Part shown: in pieces, positions 1-7,488 of the stretch
Position numbering within the stretch: the first letter of the stretch is position 1
Layout: each line of letters opens with the position of its first letter
Assembly (NCBI GenBank): GCA_024636675.1
Contig: JAGXGM010000025.1
Coordinates: 1-50,649, forward strand
Origin: Hydrogenophilales bacterium
Lineage (GTDB): Bacteria > Pseudomonadota > Gammaproteobacteria > Burkholderiales > Thiobacillaceae
Reading direction: 5' to 3'
DNA: 50,649 nt
Notes under the pieces: generated by a model
What the model saw: only the letters and a program-made list of their open reading frames with translations
Databases searched by the model: none
What the model was told of the DNA's origin: nothing
Program-made: the position numbers and the translations under genes

Positions 1-69
1 CTTCTGGCCGTCGACGATGGCAACCCGGAGTTCTTCCGCCTGGGTTGCGTTGAAAAGCATGCGCTTCAT
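1..69 (-). CDS. rne: Ribonuclease E, N-terminal fragment (cut by window edge)
   Basis: Only the first 23 codons are present. The reverse strand reads MKRMLFNATQAEELRVAIVD, which is the usual start of RNase E: the first beta strand and helix before the S1 domain. RNase E is the essential endonuclease of the RNA degradosome and processes rRNA, tRNA and mRNA at the inner membrane. A GGGAG sequence lies about six bases upstream of the ATG. The gene is divergent from rluC, the usual arrangement in beta- and gammaproteobacteria. The identification rests on a short but very characteristic peptide and on this neighbourhood. Confidence 0.85.
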   Translation of the reverse strand, partial: MKRMLFNATQAEELRVAIVDGQK

Positions 70-494
70 TGTTTACTCCCGCGCGCGTGCATACGGGACA
101 GGCCAGACTGCCGCCTAGAGCGGGCGGCTCATGCGATCACGAGATGGGTTAGGTGAAATGGCATGGAGTAAAAGGTGTCCTGTTCCTGGAGAGTGTCGCC
201 GGCAAAGCCAGTGCGGTCTTTCCGATTCCCGCCGGGTTGAATCCGGGCGTGAATACTGATTTCGTATGCTTGTGGTCGCGTCATTGATAACATCGCTGCT
301 TTGCCGACCAGCACGGGGCGAGTGGTTTCGACTATCCGCGTCAGCTTGATGTTAGCTGGGCGGCAGGAATCCAGACGGGCCGTGCAGGCGGCAGCCGGTG
401 AGCGTGGTAACCGGCGTGATCTTTAAAATTTGTCCGGCAATCATGCCGTGCAAAAAGGTCAGGCAAAACTCGCCCTGAACCGAAGATAGTGTAT
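70..494. other. rne/rluC divergent intergenic region (long rne leader)
   Basis: These 425 bases have no convincing gene. They must hold the promoters of rne and rluC. Next to the rne ribosome-binding site is a GC stem: GCCGCC (110-115) and GGCGGC (123-128) with a 7-base loop. In Escherichia coli a long structured rne 5' leader mediates autoregulation of rne by RNase E, and a similar role here is an inference. I found no hexamer pair good enough to call as a promoter on either strand. Confidence 0.5.
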
Positions 495-1454
495 ATGAAA
501 AAGAATGACTTAGAGAAAGATTCGGTCCGACGGCTGAAGATCGACGACAGCGCGGATGGCCAGCGTCTGGACAACTTTTTGATGGCGCGGCTGAAGGGCG
601 TGCCGAAAAGCCGCATCTACAAGCTGGTGCGCGGCGGCGAGGTGCGCATCAATGGTGGCCGCGTCGAGGTCAGCTATCGCCTGCAGCTGGGCGACGAGGT
701 GCGCATTCCGCCGGTGCGCGTCGCGGTGCCGGTCATTACCCCCGCCACCCATCTGCCGCAGGGCGGCATCCGCCTGCTGCCGCATATCCTGTACCGCGAC
801 GACGCTCTGATTGCGCTGAACAAGCCGGCCGGTATGGCGGTGCACGGTGGCAGCGGCATTTCGCGCGGGGTGATCGAGCAGATGCGGCTGGAACTGCCGG
901 AATGCCGTTACATGGAGCTGGTGCACCGGCTCGACCGCGAAACCTCGGGCGTGCTGCTGATCGCGCTGAAGCGGCGTGCGCTGACCGGGCTGCACGCCGC
1001 GATGCGAGAGGGCAAGATCGAGAAGCGCTACCTGACGCTGGTGGCGGGGCGCTGGACGAACCCGGTGCAGCACGTGAAGCTGACTTTGCACAAGCGCGTC
1101 ACCGACGATGGCGAAAAGCGCGTCACTGTGCGCGACCAAGGGCAGAGCGCACACACCATCTTCCGCCGCCTGCAGGTATTCGCCGATTTCACCCTGCTGG
1201 AAGCGGAACTGAAGACCGGGCGCACCCATCAGATTCGCGTCCATACCTCGCATCTGGGTTTTCCGATCGCGGGGGACGACAAATACGGTGATTTCGAGCT
1301 CAACAAGCGGCTGATGAAGCAGGGGCTGAAGCGCATGTTCCTGCACGCGGCCCAGTTGAGCTTCGAGCATCCCATTTCGGGCGAGCGCATGCTGATCGAG
1401 GCGCCGCTGCCCGCGGAACTCGCCTCTTTTCTGGATACCTTGAAAGCACAATGA
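495..1454 (+). CDS. rluC: 23S rRNA pseudouridine synthase RluC
   Basis: A 319-aa protein with an N-terminal S4 RNA-binding domain (about residues 15-75, with LDNFLMARLKGVPKSRIYKL) followed by an RluA-family synthase domain. The catalytic motif HRLDRETSG carries the conserved Asp, and LKTGRTHQIRVH is the C-terminal family motif. RluC makes pseudouridines 955, 2504 and 2580 of 23S rRNA. The S4 stretch KGVPKSRIYKL and the following EVRIPPVRV match RluC rather than RluD. A GTG at 489 is in frame, but ATG 495 gives the usual RluC N-terminus. The stop overlaps the next start by four bases (ATGA), so the genes are probably translationally coupled. Confidence 0.92.
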   Translation: MKKNDLEKDSVRRLKIDDSADGQRLDNFLMARLKGVPKSRIYKLVRGGEVRINGGRVEVSYRLQLGDEVRIPPVRVAVPVITPATHLPQGGIRLLPHILYRDDALIALNKPAGMAVHGGSGISRGVIEQMRLELPECRYMELVHRLDRETSGVLLIALKRRALTGLHAAMREGKIEKRYLTLVAGRWTNPVQHVKLTLHKRVTDDGEKRVTVRDQGQSAHTIFRRLQVFADFTLLEAELKTGRTHQIRVHTSHLGFPIAGDDKYGDFELNKRLMKQGLKRMFLHAAQLSFEHPISGERMLIEAPLPAELASFLDTLKAQ

Positions 1455-2116
1455 ATTACAAACCCAAACAATTTGATCTGCTGATTTTCGACTGGGACGG
1501 CACCCTGATGGACTCTGCCGGGGTGATCGTCGATTCGATCCAGCGCGCCTGCGTGGACATCGGCCTGGCCACGCCGAGCGACCGTGATTCGCGCCAGATC
1601 ATCGGCCTCGGCCTGATCCAGGCGCTGCAAGCCCTGCTGCCGGATCTGCCGGTCGACGACTATCCGCGGCTGGTCGAGCGCTATCGTCATCATTATTTCG
1701 GCCGCGACGCGCAGATTCCGCTGTTCGACGGTGTGGCCAGCGGGATCAGCCAATTGCACGCCTGCGGCTTCACGCTTGCCGTAGCCACCGGGAAAAGCCA
1801 TTCCGGCCTGTCGCGTGCGCTCGAAGCCAGCGGCCTGGGTCCGTGGTTTGCGGCCACCCGCTGCGCCGACCAGACGCATTCCAAGCCGCATCCGGCGATG
1901 GTGCTGGAGCTGATCGACGAACTCGACGCCGATCCTGCCCGCACCCTGGTGATCGGCGACACCAGCCACGATCTCCTGATGGCGTCGAATGCCGGGGTCG
2001 CCAGCCTGGGCGTGACCTATGGCGCGCACGAAGCGGGCGATCTGCATCCGCATGCGCCACTGGCGTTGATGAACAGCTTTGCCGAGGTGCACGCGTGGCT
2101 GAACGCGAACGCCTGA
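1451..2116 (+). CDS. HAD-superfamily hydrolase, phosphoglycolate phosphatase-like
   Basis: A 221-aa HAD subfamily IA protein. Motif I is FDWDGTLMDS (nucleophile Asp and acid Asp near residue 15), motif II is the ATGKSHSGL region, the motif III lysine lies in SKPHP, and motif IV is IGDTSHDLLMA. The cap domain lies between motifs I and II, as in Gph and PpaX-type phosphatases. The substrate cannot be read from sequence; phosphoglycolate, another small phosphoester or pyrophosphate are possible. It overlaps rluC by four bases and the Rieske gene by 22 bases. The rluC-HAD-Rieske-sppA order is common in betaproteobacteria, but no functional link is established. Confidence 0.85.
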   Translation: MNYKPKQFDLLIFDWDGTLMDSAGVIVDSIQRACVDIGLATPSDRDSRQIIGLGLIQALQALLPDLPVDDYPRLVERYRHHYFGRDAQIPLFDGVASGISQLHACGFTLAVATGKSHSGLSRALEASGLGPWFAATRCADQTHSKPHPAMVLELIDELDADPARTLVIGDTSHDLLMASNAGVASLGVTYGAHEAGDLHPHAPLALMNSFAEVHAWLNANA

Positions 2117-2445
2117 TCTGCGCTTCATCCGATCTGGCCGAACTGGGCCGTGGCGTGCGTTTCGAAGTGAACTGCTTCGACAAGCCGCAACAGGCATTCG
2201 CGGTGCGTTACGACGGTCAGCCGCATGCCTTCCTCAACCAGTGCGGCCATATGCCGGTTGAACTTGACTGGCAGGAAGGCGAGTTCTTCGACGACTCGCG
2301 GCTATACTTGATTTGCGCTACCCATGGCGCGCTCTACCATCCCGCAAGCGGGCAGTGCGTCGGAGGACGCTGCGCCGGGCGCGGCCTGATCCCTGTCCCG
2401 GTCGTCGAGCACGATGGCCAAGTGTATTTATTGGAAACAGTCTGA
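2095..2445 (+). CDS. Rieske [2Fe-2S] domain protein
   Basis: A 116-aa stand-alone Rieske ferredoxin-like protein. The cluster motif is visible: CGH in NQCGHMPVEL, then CATH in YLICATHGALY, giving the two Cys and two His ligands. Spacing and length resemble the small Rieske proteins that act as electron carriers or as subunits of oxygenases and NirD-like reductases; no redox partner is nearby. I chose GTG 2095, inside the end of the HAD gene, because upstream codons in this frame only shadow that gene and the protein then begins MAERERLICA just before the fold. It probably belongs to the rluC-sppA operon. Its physiological role is unknown. Confidence 0.82.
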   Translation: MAERERLICASSDLAELGRGVRFEVNCFDKPQQAFAVRYDGQPHAFLNQCGHMPVELDWQEGEFFDDSRLYLICATHGALYHPASGQCVGGRCAGRGLIPVPVVEHDGQVYLLETV

Positions 2446-2458
2446 TGGAAGAAAAACA

Positions 2459-3409
2459 ATGAGTGAACCGGAAAAAACGCCCCCGGCAAACTGGGAACGT
2501 ACTGTCCTGGAAAAGCTGGCACTGTCGGCAGTGCAGGAACAGCGTCGAAGCCGTCACTGGAGCATTCTGTTCAAGACACTCGGCTTTCTGTACCTGTTTA
2601 TCGTGCTGTTTCTGGCCGCCGGCTGGTTCCGCTCGGACGGTGTATCCATCAAGGCGCATACCGCGCTGATCGATTTGCAGGGCGTCATCGCGGCCGATCA
2701 GACCAGTGCCGACTCGGTGATCGGAAGCCTGCAGAGCGCGTTCGAGGACGGAAAAACCAAGGGCGTGATCCTGCGCATCAACAGTCCTGGCGGCAGTCCG
2801 GTGCAGGCTGGACAGATTTACGATGAGATCAAGCGCCTGCGTGCCAAGTATCCGAAAACGCCGCTGTACGCCGTGGTCGACGACATCTGCGCCTCGGGCG
2901 GCTATTACGTCGCTGTCGGTGCCGACAAGATCTTCGTCGACAAGGCCAGCATCGTCGGCTCGATTGGCGTGCTGATGGACGGCTTCGGCTTCACCGAAAC
3001 CATGGAAAAGCTCGGTGTCGAACGCCGCCTGCTGACAGCCGGCGATAACAAGGGCTTCCTCGATCCGTTCTCGCCGGTCGACCCCACGCAGCAGGCCTTC
3101 GCCAGGCAGATGCTCGAGGAAATCCACGGCCAGTTCATCGCGGTGGTGCGGGAAGGCCGAGGCAAACGCCTGAAGGAAACGCCCGAAACTTTCAGCGGTT
3201 TAGTGTGGAGTGGCGAGAAAAGCATCCAGCTTGGACTCGCCGACGGCTTCGGAAGCGTCGAATCGGTCGCGCGCGACGTTATCAAGGTCGAAGACATCGT
3301 CGACTACACTCGCCAGGACAGTCTGGTCGAACGCCTCGCCGGCCGCCTCGGCGCGACCATGGCGAAGGCCTGGACGCCGTTCGAACAGGCAGGTGTGAAA
3401 TTGCGGTGA
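2459..3409 (+). CDS. sppA: Signal peptide peptidase SppA, short S49-family form
   Basis: A 316-aa S49 serine protease. A single transmembrane anchor lies at about residues 38-56 (FLYLFIVLFLAAGWF). The catalytic Ser is in CASGGYY (about residue 146) and the general-base Lys in TAGDNKGFLDPF (about residue 198). NSPGGSP forms the oxyanion-hole region. SppA digests signal peptides and other short membrane peptides in the cytoplasmic membrane. It has one catalytic domain, like the short bacterial and archaeal forms, not the 67-kDa tandem enterobacterial protein. ATG 2459 follows a GGAAG site; the in-frame start at 2414 lies inside the Rieske gene and is less likely. Its stop overlaps the next start. 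Confidence 0.9.
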   Translation: MSEPEKTPPANWERTVLEKLALSAVQEQRRSRHWSILFKTLGFLYLFIVLFLAAGWFRSDGVSIKAHTALIDLQGVIAADQTSADSVIGSLQSAFEDGKTKGVILRINSPGGSPVQAGQIYDEIKRLRAKYPKTPLYAVVDDICASGGYYVAVGADKIFVDKASIVGSIGVLMDGFGFTETMEKLGVERRLLTAGDNKGFLDPFSPVDPTQQAFARQMLEEIHGQFIAVVREGRGKRLKETPETFSGLVWSGEKSIQLGLADGFGSVESVARDVIKVEDIVDYTRQDSLVERLAGRLGATMAKAWTPFEQAGVKLR

Positions 3410-3627
3410 GCGATTACCGAACGATCGCCTGTTCGGATCACGACCGCCTGGAATTCGCTGCCCTCAAGCGGCAATGGCTGGATGTGAACGTCACCACAGG
3501 CGATCGGGCCGGGCGCCAGCGCTTGATGCCGCTGGATGTCTACGCTCGCGACGGTGCCGAATGGCTGCTTGCCGAAACCGAATCCGGCGAGCAACTGACC
3601 CTGCGGCTCGACTGGCTGCAATTCTGA
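3406..3627 (+). CDS. rof: Rof-like Rho-binding antiterminator (small SH3/Sm-like protein)
   Basis: A 73-aa protein starting at GTG 3406 and overlapping the sppA stop by four bases (GTGA). The pattern YRTIACSDHDRLEFAALKRQ, then PLDVYARDGAEWLLAE, then LTLRLDWLQ matches the Rof family (modulator of Rho): a Y-x-P/T-I-x-C-x-x-x-D-x-LE start followed by short beta strands ending in LRLD. Rof binds the transcription terminator Rho and inhibits it. The assignment is by family pattern only. No RNA-binding signature other than the small beta-barrel pattern is visible, so a generic small beta-barrel protein remains possible. Confidence 0.68.
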   Translation: MSDYRTIACSDHDRLEFAALKRQWLDVNVTTGDRAGRQRLMPLDVYARDGAEWLLAETESGEQLTLRLDWLQF

Positions 3628-3730
3628 GCGCTCGGGTGCCGGTGCCGAACGCAGTGGCTTCATCATTGTCCTAATGCGTTGGCCGCGGAAACTGGCCACC
3701 CACAGAATGCATCCCAAGTAAAAGAACACC

Positions 3731-4579
3731 ATGAAAATCCCGAAAAGACTCGAACCCCTGGTCGAAGACGGCCTGATCGACGACGTAACGCGCCAGCTGA
3801 TGAGCGGCAAGGAGGCGATGGTCTTCGTCGTCCGCTGCGGTGACGAGGTGCGCTGCGCCAAGGTTTACAAGGAAGCCAACAAGCGCGCCTTCCGCCAGAG
3901 CGTCGATTACACCGAAAACCGCAAGGTGAAGAACAGCCGCCAGGCGCGCGCCATGGCAAAAGGCACGCGCTACGGGCGTGAGGCCCAGGAAGCCGCCTGG
4001 CAAAGCGCCGAAGTGGATGCCCTGTATCGCCTCGCCGGCGCCGGCGTGCGGGTGCCGACGCCCTACAACTTCCATTCCGGCGTGTTGCTGATGGAACTGG
4101 TCTGCGACGAGGACGGCAACGCTGCGCCGCGTCTGAACGATGTGGAATTCACGCCGGAACTGGCGCGGGTGCATTTCCAGATGCTGCTCAAGCAGGTCGT
4201 ACTGATGCTGTGCGCCGGCGTGATTCACGGCGACCTGTCCGAATTCAATATCCTGATCAGCGCCGACGGCCCGGTGATCATCGACCTGCCGCAGGCGGTG
4301 GACGCCGCCGGCAACAACCACGCCCCCGACATGCTGGAACGCGATGTCGCCAATCTGACCGCCTATTTCGGGCGCTTCGCGCCGGAATTGCTGGGGACCG
4401 AATACGGCAAGGAAATCTGGGCGCTGTACGAACACGGCGCGCTGCATCCGGAGGTGCAGCTGACGGGCCGCTTCGCGCACAGCACCAAGCCGGTGGACCT
4501 GGACGGCGTCCTGCGGGAAATCGGCGATGCCCGCGACGAAGAGGAGGCGCGGCAGCTGCGAATGCTGGAAGCTGGCTGA
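3731..4579 (+). CDS. RIO-type (PA4780-like) serine protein kinase
   Basis: A 282-aa atypical protein kinase of the bacterial RIO group. The ATP-binding Lys lies in RCAKVYKEANKRAF, the catalytic loop is HGDLSEFNIL (Asp and Asn near residue 165), and the metal-binding loop reads IIDLPQAVD, with DLP in place of DFG as is usual for RIO kinases. The flexible loop rich in basic residues (TENRKVKNSRQARAM) is also typical. Such proteins are widespread in proteobacteria and phosphorylate serine in vitro, but their cellular targets are not known. It starts about 100 bases after the preceding gene and may have its own promoter. Confidence 0.85.
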   Translation: MKIPKRLEPLVEDGLIDDVTRQLMSGKEAMVFVVRCGDEVRCAKVYKEANKRAFRQSVDYTENRKVKNSRQARAMAKGTRYGREAQEAAWQSAEVDALYRLAGAGVRVPTPYNFHSGVLLMELVCDEDGNAAPRLNDVEFTPELARVHFQMLLKQVVLMLCAGVIHGDLSEFNILISADGPVIIDLPQAVDAAGNNHAPDMLERDVANLTAYFGRFAPELLGTEYGKEIWALYEHGALHPEVQLTGRFAHSTKPVDLDGVLREIGDARDEEEARQLRMLEAG

Positions 4580-4587
4580 AACGCCGC

Positions 4588-4616
4588 TTCAGACAGCCCC
4601 GTGCGCCCCGTATAAT
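4588..4616 (+). promoter_or_regulatory. Predicted sigma-70 promoter of dbpA
   Basis: A perfect TATAAT (4611-4616) is preceded at 17 bases by TTCAGA (4588-4593), which matches TTGACA at four of six positions. The expected transcription start, about seven bases after the -10 box, falls at roughly 4622-4624, on or next to the dbpA start codon at 4622. No Shine-Dalgarno sequence lies between. The promoter call comes from the hexamers; a leaderless transcript is an inference. Confidence 0.55.
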
Positions 4617-4621
4617 CCGGC

Positions 4622-6103
4622 ATGACCGCTCACCCGAACACCCCGCCCGACGCTTCGTCCGCCGACATCCCAACGGCCGGCGCGCCCTTCGACCAGCTGC
4701 CGCTGGCGCCCGCCATGCTGGCCAATCTGCGCCAGCTGGGTTACCTCAACATGACGCCGATCCAGGCGGCCAGCCTGCCGATCGCGCTGGCCGGTCATGA
4801 CCTGATCGCGCAGGCCAAGACCGGCAGCGGCAAGACGGCGGCTTTTGGACTCGCTCTGTTGACGCACCTGAATGTGCGTTACTTCGCGGTGCAGGCGCTG
4901 GTGCTTTGCCCGACGCGCGAGCTGGCCGACCAGGTGGCGCAGGAGTTGCGCCGGCTGGCGCGCGGCGAAGACAACATCAAGATTCTGTCCCTCGTCGGCG
5001 GCTCCACCCTGCGCCCGCAGATGGCCAGCCTGGAGCACGGCGCCCACGTCGTCGTCGGCACACCGGGCCGCATCATGGACCACCTGCAGCGCGGCAGTTT
5101 GAACCTGGATGCGCTCAACACGCTGGTGCTCGATGAAGCCGACCGTATGCTTGACATGGGCTTCTACGACGACATCGGCTTCATTGCCCGGGAGTGCCCC
5201 GGCACGCGCCAGACGCTGCTGTTTTCCGCCACCTACCCGGAGGGCATCGCGGAACTGAGCCGGCGCCTCTTGCGCCAGCCGCAAGAGGTGAAGCTGCTGG
5301 AGCAGCACGAGCACGACAAGATTCGCCAGCGCTTCTATGAGGTGAGTCACGACGACCGCCTGCAGGCGGTGGCGCGGCTGCTCAAACATTACCGCCCGGT
5401 CAGCACGCTGGCCTTCTGCAATACCCGCCAGCAATGCCGCGATCTGGTGCAGGTCCTGCGCGAACAGGGCTTCCACGCGCTGGCGCTGCACGGCGAACTG
5501 GAACAGCGCGAGCGCGACCAGGTGCTGATCCAGTTCGCCAACCGCAGCTGTTCAGTGCTGGTCGCGACCGACGTCGCCGCGCGCGGGCTCGACATCGCCC
5601 AGCTCGAAGCGGTGATCAACGTCGATGTCACCCCCGACCCCGAGGTCTACGTCCACCGCATCGGCCGCACTGGGCGCGCCGACCAGGAAGGCTGGGCACT
5701 GAGCCTGGCCAGCCCGAGCCAGATGCGGCGCGTCGCCAACATCGTCAAGGAACTCGGCACCGAGCCTGAATGGCATCCGCTTTCCGAGCTGGAAGCCACC
5801 AGCGACGAGCCGATGTTGCCGCCGATGGCGACCCTGCAGATACTCGGTGGCCGCAAGGAAAAGACCCGCCCCGGCGACGTGCTGGGCGCGCTCACCGGCG
5901 AGGCGGGTTTCGCCAGCGCCCAGATCGGCAAGATCACCGTTACCGAATCCACCACCTACGTCGCGGTGGAGCGGGGCATCGCGCACGACGTTCAGCGCAG
6001 GCTCGCTGCGGGCAAGCTGAAGGGGAAAAGCGTCAAGGTGCGGATACTGGATGTCAACGCCGAGTCAGAACCCCGCGAGCGCGCGGCCCGGCGCAATCGC
6101 TGA
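4622..6103 (+). CDS. dbpA: ATP-dependent RNA helicase DbpA (DEAD box)
   Basis: A 493-aa DEAD-box helicase. In order: Q motif (YLNMTPIQ), motif I AKTGSGKT (about residues 65-72), motif Ia PTRELA, GG, TPGR, motif II VLDEADRM, motif III SATY, and motif VI HRIGRTGR. The C-terminal 75 or so residues (RPGDVLGALTGEAGF and IGKITVTESTTYVAV) form the DbpA RNA-recognition domain, which targets the enzyme to hairpin 92 of 23S rRNA for late 50S subunit assembly. That domain separates DbpA from RhlE, SrmB and CsdA. The first 20 residues, rich in Pro, Ala and Thr, are an unconserved extension. Its neighbours are unrelated. Confidence 0.93.
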   Translation: MTAHPNTPPDASSADIPTAGAPFDQLPLAPAMLANLRQLGYLNMTPIQAASLPIALAGHDLIAQAKTGSGKTAAFGLALLTHLNVRYFAVQALVLCPTRELADQVAQELRRLARGEDNIKILSLVGGSTLRPQMASLEHGAHVVVGTPGRIMDHLQRGSLNLDALNTLVLDEADRMLDMGFYDDIGFIARECPGTRQTLLFSATYPEGIAELSRRLLRQPQEVKLLEQHEHDKIRQRFYEVSHDDRLQAVARLLKHYRPVSTLAFCNTRQQCRDLVQVLREQGFHALALHGELEQRERDQVLIQFANRSCSVLVATDVAARGLDIAQLEAVINVDVTPDPEVYVHRIGRTGRADQEGWALSLASPSQMRRVANIVKELGTEPEWHPLSELEATSDEPMLPPMATLQILGGRKEKTRPGDVLGALTGEAGFASAQIGKITVTESTTYVAVERGIAHDVQRRLAAGKLKGKSVKVRILDVNAESEPRERAARRNR

Positions 6104-6129
6104 TCGTGGACGCTTGGGCTTGGTTGCCC

Positions 6130-6175
6130 ATTTTGGTCCGTCATTCCGGCGATAGCCGGAATGACGGACCAAAAT
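6130..6175. repeat. Perfect 21-bp inverted repeat between convergent genes
   Basis: Arms 6130-6150 and 6155-6175 are exact reverse complements around a GATA loop; the core is GTCATTCCGGC / GCCGGAATGAC. Outside a 2-base bulge the pairing resumes with GCCCA / TGGGC. It lies between the end of dbpA and the end of the minus-strand methyltransferase gene. The outer A/T-rich ends give the hairpin T-rich flanks on both strands, so it can serve as a bidirectional terminator. The core resembles dispersed palindromic (REP-like) repeats with TTCCGGC/GCCGGAA arms, which I recognise only from general knowledge. Confidence 0.75.
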
Positions 6176-6185
6176 ATGGGCCGCC

Positions 6186-6893
6186 TCAAATACCAATTCC
6201 AAACACCACCAAGCGGTCCTTGACCGCACCGGCTTGCCCACGCCAGCTTTTTGCACGCCGGGTCTGGATCAGCTGGCTCGGCAGGCTGAGGTCGGCGCCG
6301 ACGCTGATGTAGGTGTCGGGTGACAGCGCGGTGGCCAGGGCGTCCAGCAGCGCTTCGCTGCGGTACGGCGTTTCGATGAAAAGCTGGGTGGCGCGATCGC
6401 GGCGCGCGGTTTTCTCCAGGTCGCGGATGGCCTGGCTGCGCTCGGGTTCCTTGGCGGGCAGATAGCCGTGGAAGGCAAAGCGCTGTCCGCCCAGGCCCGA
6501 GGCCATCAGCGCCAGCAGGATCGACGACGGGCCAATCAGCGGAACCACCGGAATATTCTCCCGATGCGCGGCCATGACCAGCGCAGCGCCGGGGTCGGCG
6601 ACGGCGGGGCAGCCCGCCTCGGACAGCAGGCCGACATCGTGCCCGGCCTTGAGCGGCGCCAGCAGCGCCGGGATGGCGGCGGCCGGGGTGTGTTCGTTGA
6701 GTTCCTCGATCTGCAGCGCCTGGATCGGTTGCGGATGGCCCATCGCTTTCAGGTGCGCGCGTGCGGTCTTGGCGCGTTCGACGACGAAGTGCTCGAGCCG
6801 GCGCGCGACCGCGAGGGTATCGGGCGGCAGGCAGATTTCGGGCCCGATCGGCCCCAGCGGCACCGGGATCAGGTAGAGCGTGCCGTGGGCCAT
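6186..6893 (-). CDS. SAM-dependent methyltransferase, RsmI-like (tetrapyrrole methylase fold)
   Basis: A 235-aa protein of the tetrapyrrole methylase superfamily, related to the 16S rRNA 2'-O-ribose methyltransferase RsmI. It begins GTLYLIPVPLGP, where RsmI has LYVVATPIGNLGD, and carries GLLSEAGCPAVADPG and LIGPSSILLALMASG, the two SAM-pocket motifs. It is shorter than RsmI proper (about 280 residues), and its N-terminal IPVPLGP motif marks the sister family often found beside Maf in betaproteobacteria. Its RNA target is therefore uncertain. The start lies one base from the stop of the upstream maf gene, so the two are co-transcribed. Confidence 0.75.
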   Translation of the reverse strand: MAHGTLYLIPVPLGPIGPEICLPPDTLAVARRLEHFVVERAKTARAHLKAMGHPQPIQALQIEELNEHTPAAAIPALLAPLKAGHDVGLLSEAGCPAVADPGAALVMAAHRENIPVVPLIGPSSILLALMASGLGGQRFAFHGYLPAKEPERSQAIRDLEKTARRDRATQLFIETPYRSEALLDALATALSPDTYISVGADLSLPSQLIQTRRAKSWRGQAGAVKDRLVVFGIGI

Positions 6894-6894
6894 C

Positions 6895-7488
6895 TCAGAG
6901 CATGCCCGGCCAGGTCAACACGTCCACGCCTTCGTTGTTGAGCATTTCGGTCAGCGCCATCAGCGGCAGGCCGATCAGCGCGGTGGGATCGTGGGTGTCC
7001 ATGCGTTCCATCAACGCGATGCCGAGCGACTCGCTCTTGGCCGCGCCAGCGCAGTCGTAGGGCCTTTCCTTTTCCAGATAAGCAACGATCTGCGCATCGC
7101 TGAGGCTGCGGATGTGCACCTCGGTCGGCACGTCGCGCGTCTGCAGGCGGCCGGTGCGGCTGTTCAAAAGCGTCAGCGCGGTATGAAACACCATGCATTT
7201 GCCCTGCATTTTCTTCAGTTGCACGAAGGCGTTGTCGAAATTTCCGGGCTTGCCTAACTGTTCGGTTTCGAGCATCAGCACCTGGTCGGAACCGATGATG
7301 AGCGCGTCGGGATGGGTCGCCGACGCAGCCTGCGCCTTGAGCACCGACAGGCGCAGGGCGGTGGCCCAGGGCGCCTCGCCCGGCAGGGGGGTTTCGTCGA
7401 CATCGGGCGACAGCACTTCGAACGGAAGACACAGACGCGACAGCAGTTCGCGCCGGTAGCGCGAAGTGGAGGCCAGGACAAGCTTCAT
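6895..7488 (-). CDS. Maf/YceF-type nucleoside triphosphate pyrophosphatase
   Basis: A 197-aa Maf protein. The N-terminal LASTSRYRRELLSRL binds nucleotide, and the SDQV motif (IIGSDQVLMLE) carries the catalytic Asp. The central KPYD-like region reads ERPYDCAGAAKSESLG. Maf enzymes hydrolyse canonical or modified NTPs to NMP and pyrophosphate. The RPYDCAGAAKSE form is characteristic of the YceF (m7GTP-preferring) branch rather than the YhdE (dTTP/UTP) branch. The gene overlaps the end of pycB by four bases and precedes the methyltransferase gene, so pycA-pycB-maf-methyltransferase form one minus-strand operon. Confidence 0.85.
   Translation of the reverse strand: MKLVLASTSRYRRELLSRLCLPFEVLSPDVDETPLPGEAPWATALRLSVLKAQAASATHPDALIIGSDQVLMLETEQLGKPGNFDNAFVQLKKMQGKCMVFHTALTLLNSRTGRLQTRDVPTEVHIRSLSDAQIVAYLEKERPYDCAGAAKSESLGIALMERMDTHDPTALIGLPLMALTEMLNNEGVDVLTWPGML

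Noticed and set aside
510-1451. 313-codon minus-strand frame opposite rluC
   Set aside because: Shadow frame; RluC motifs on the plus strand are complete.
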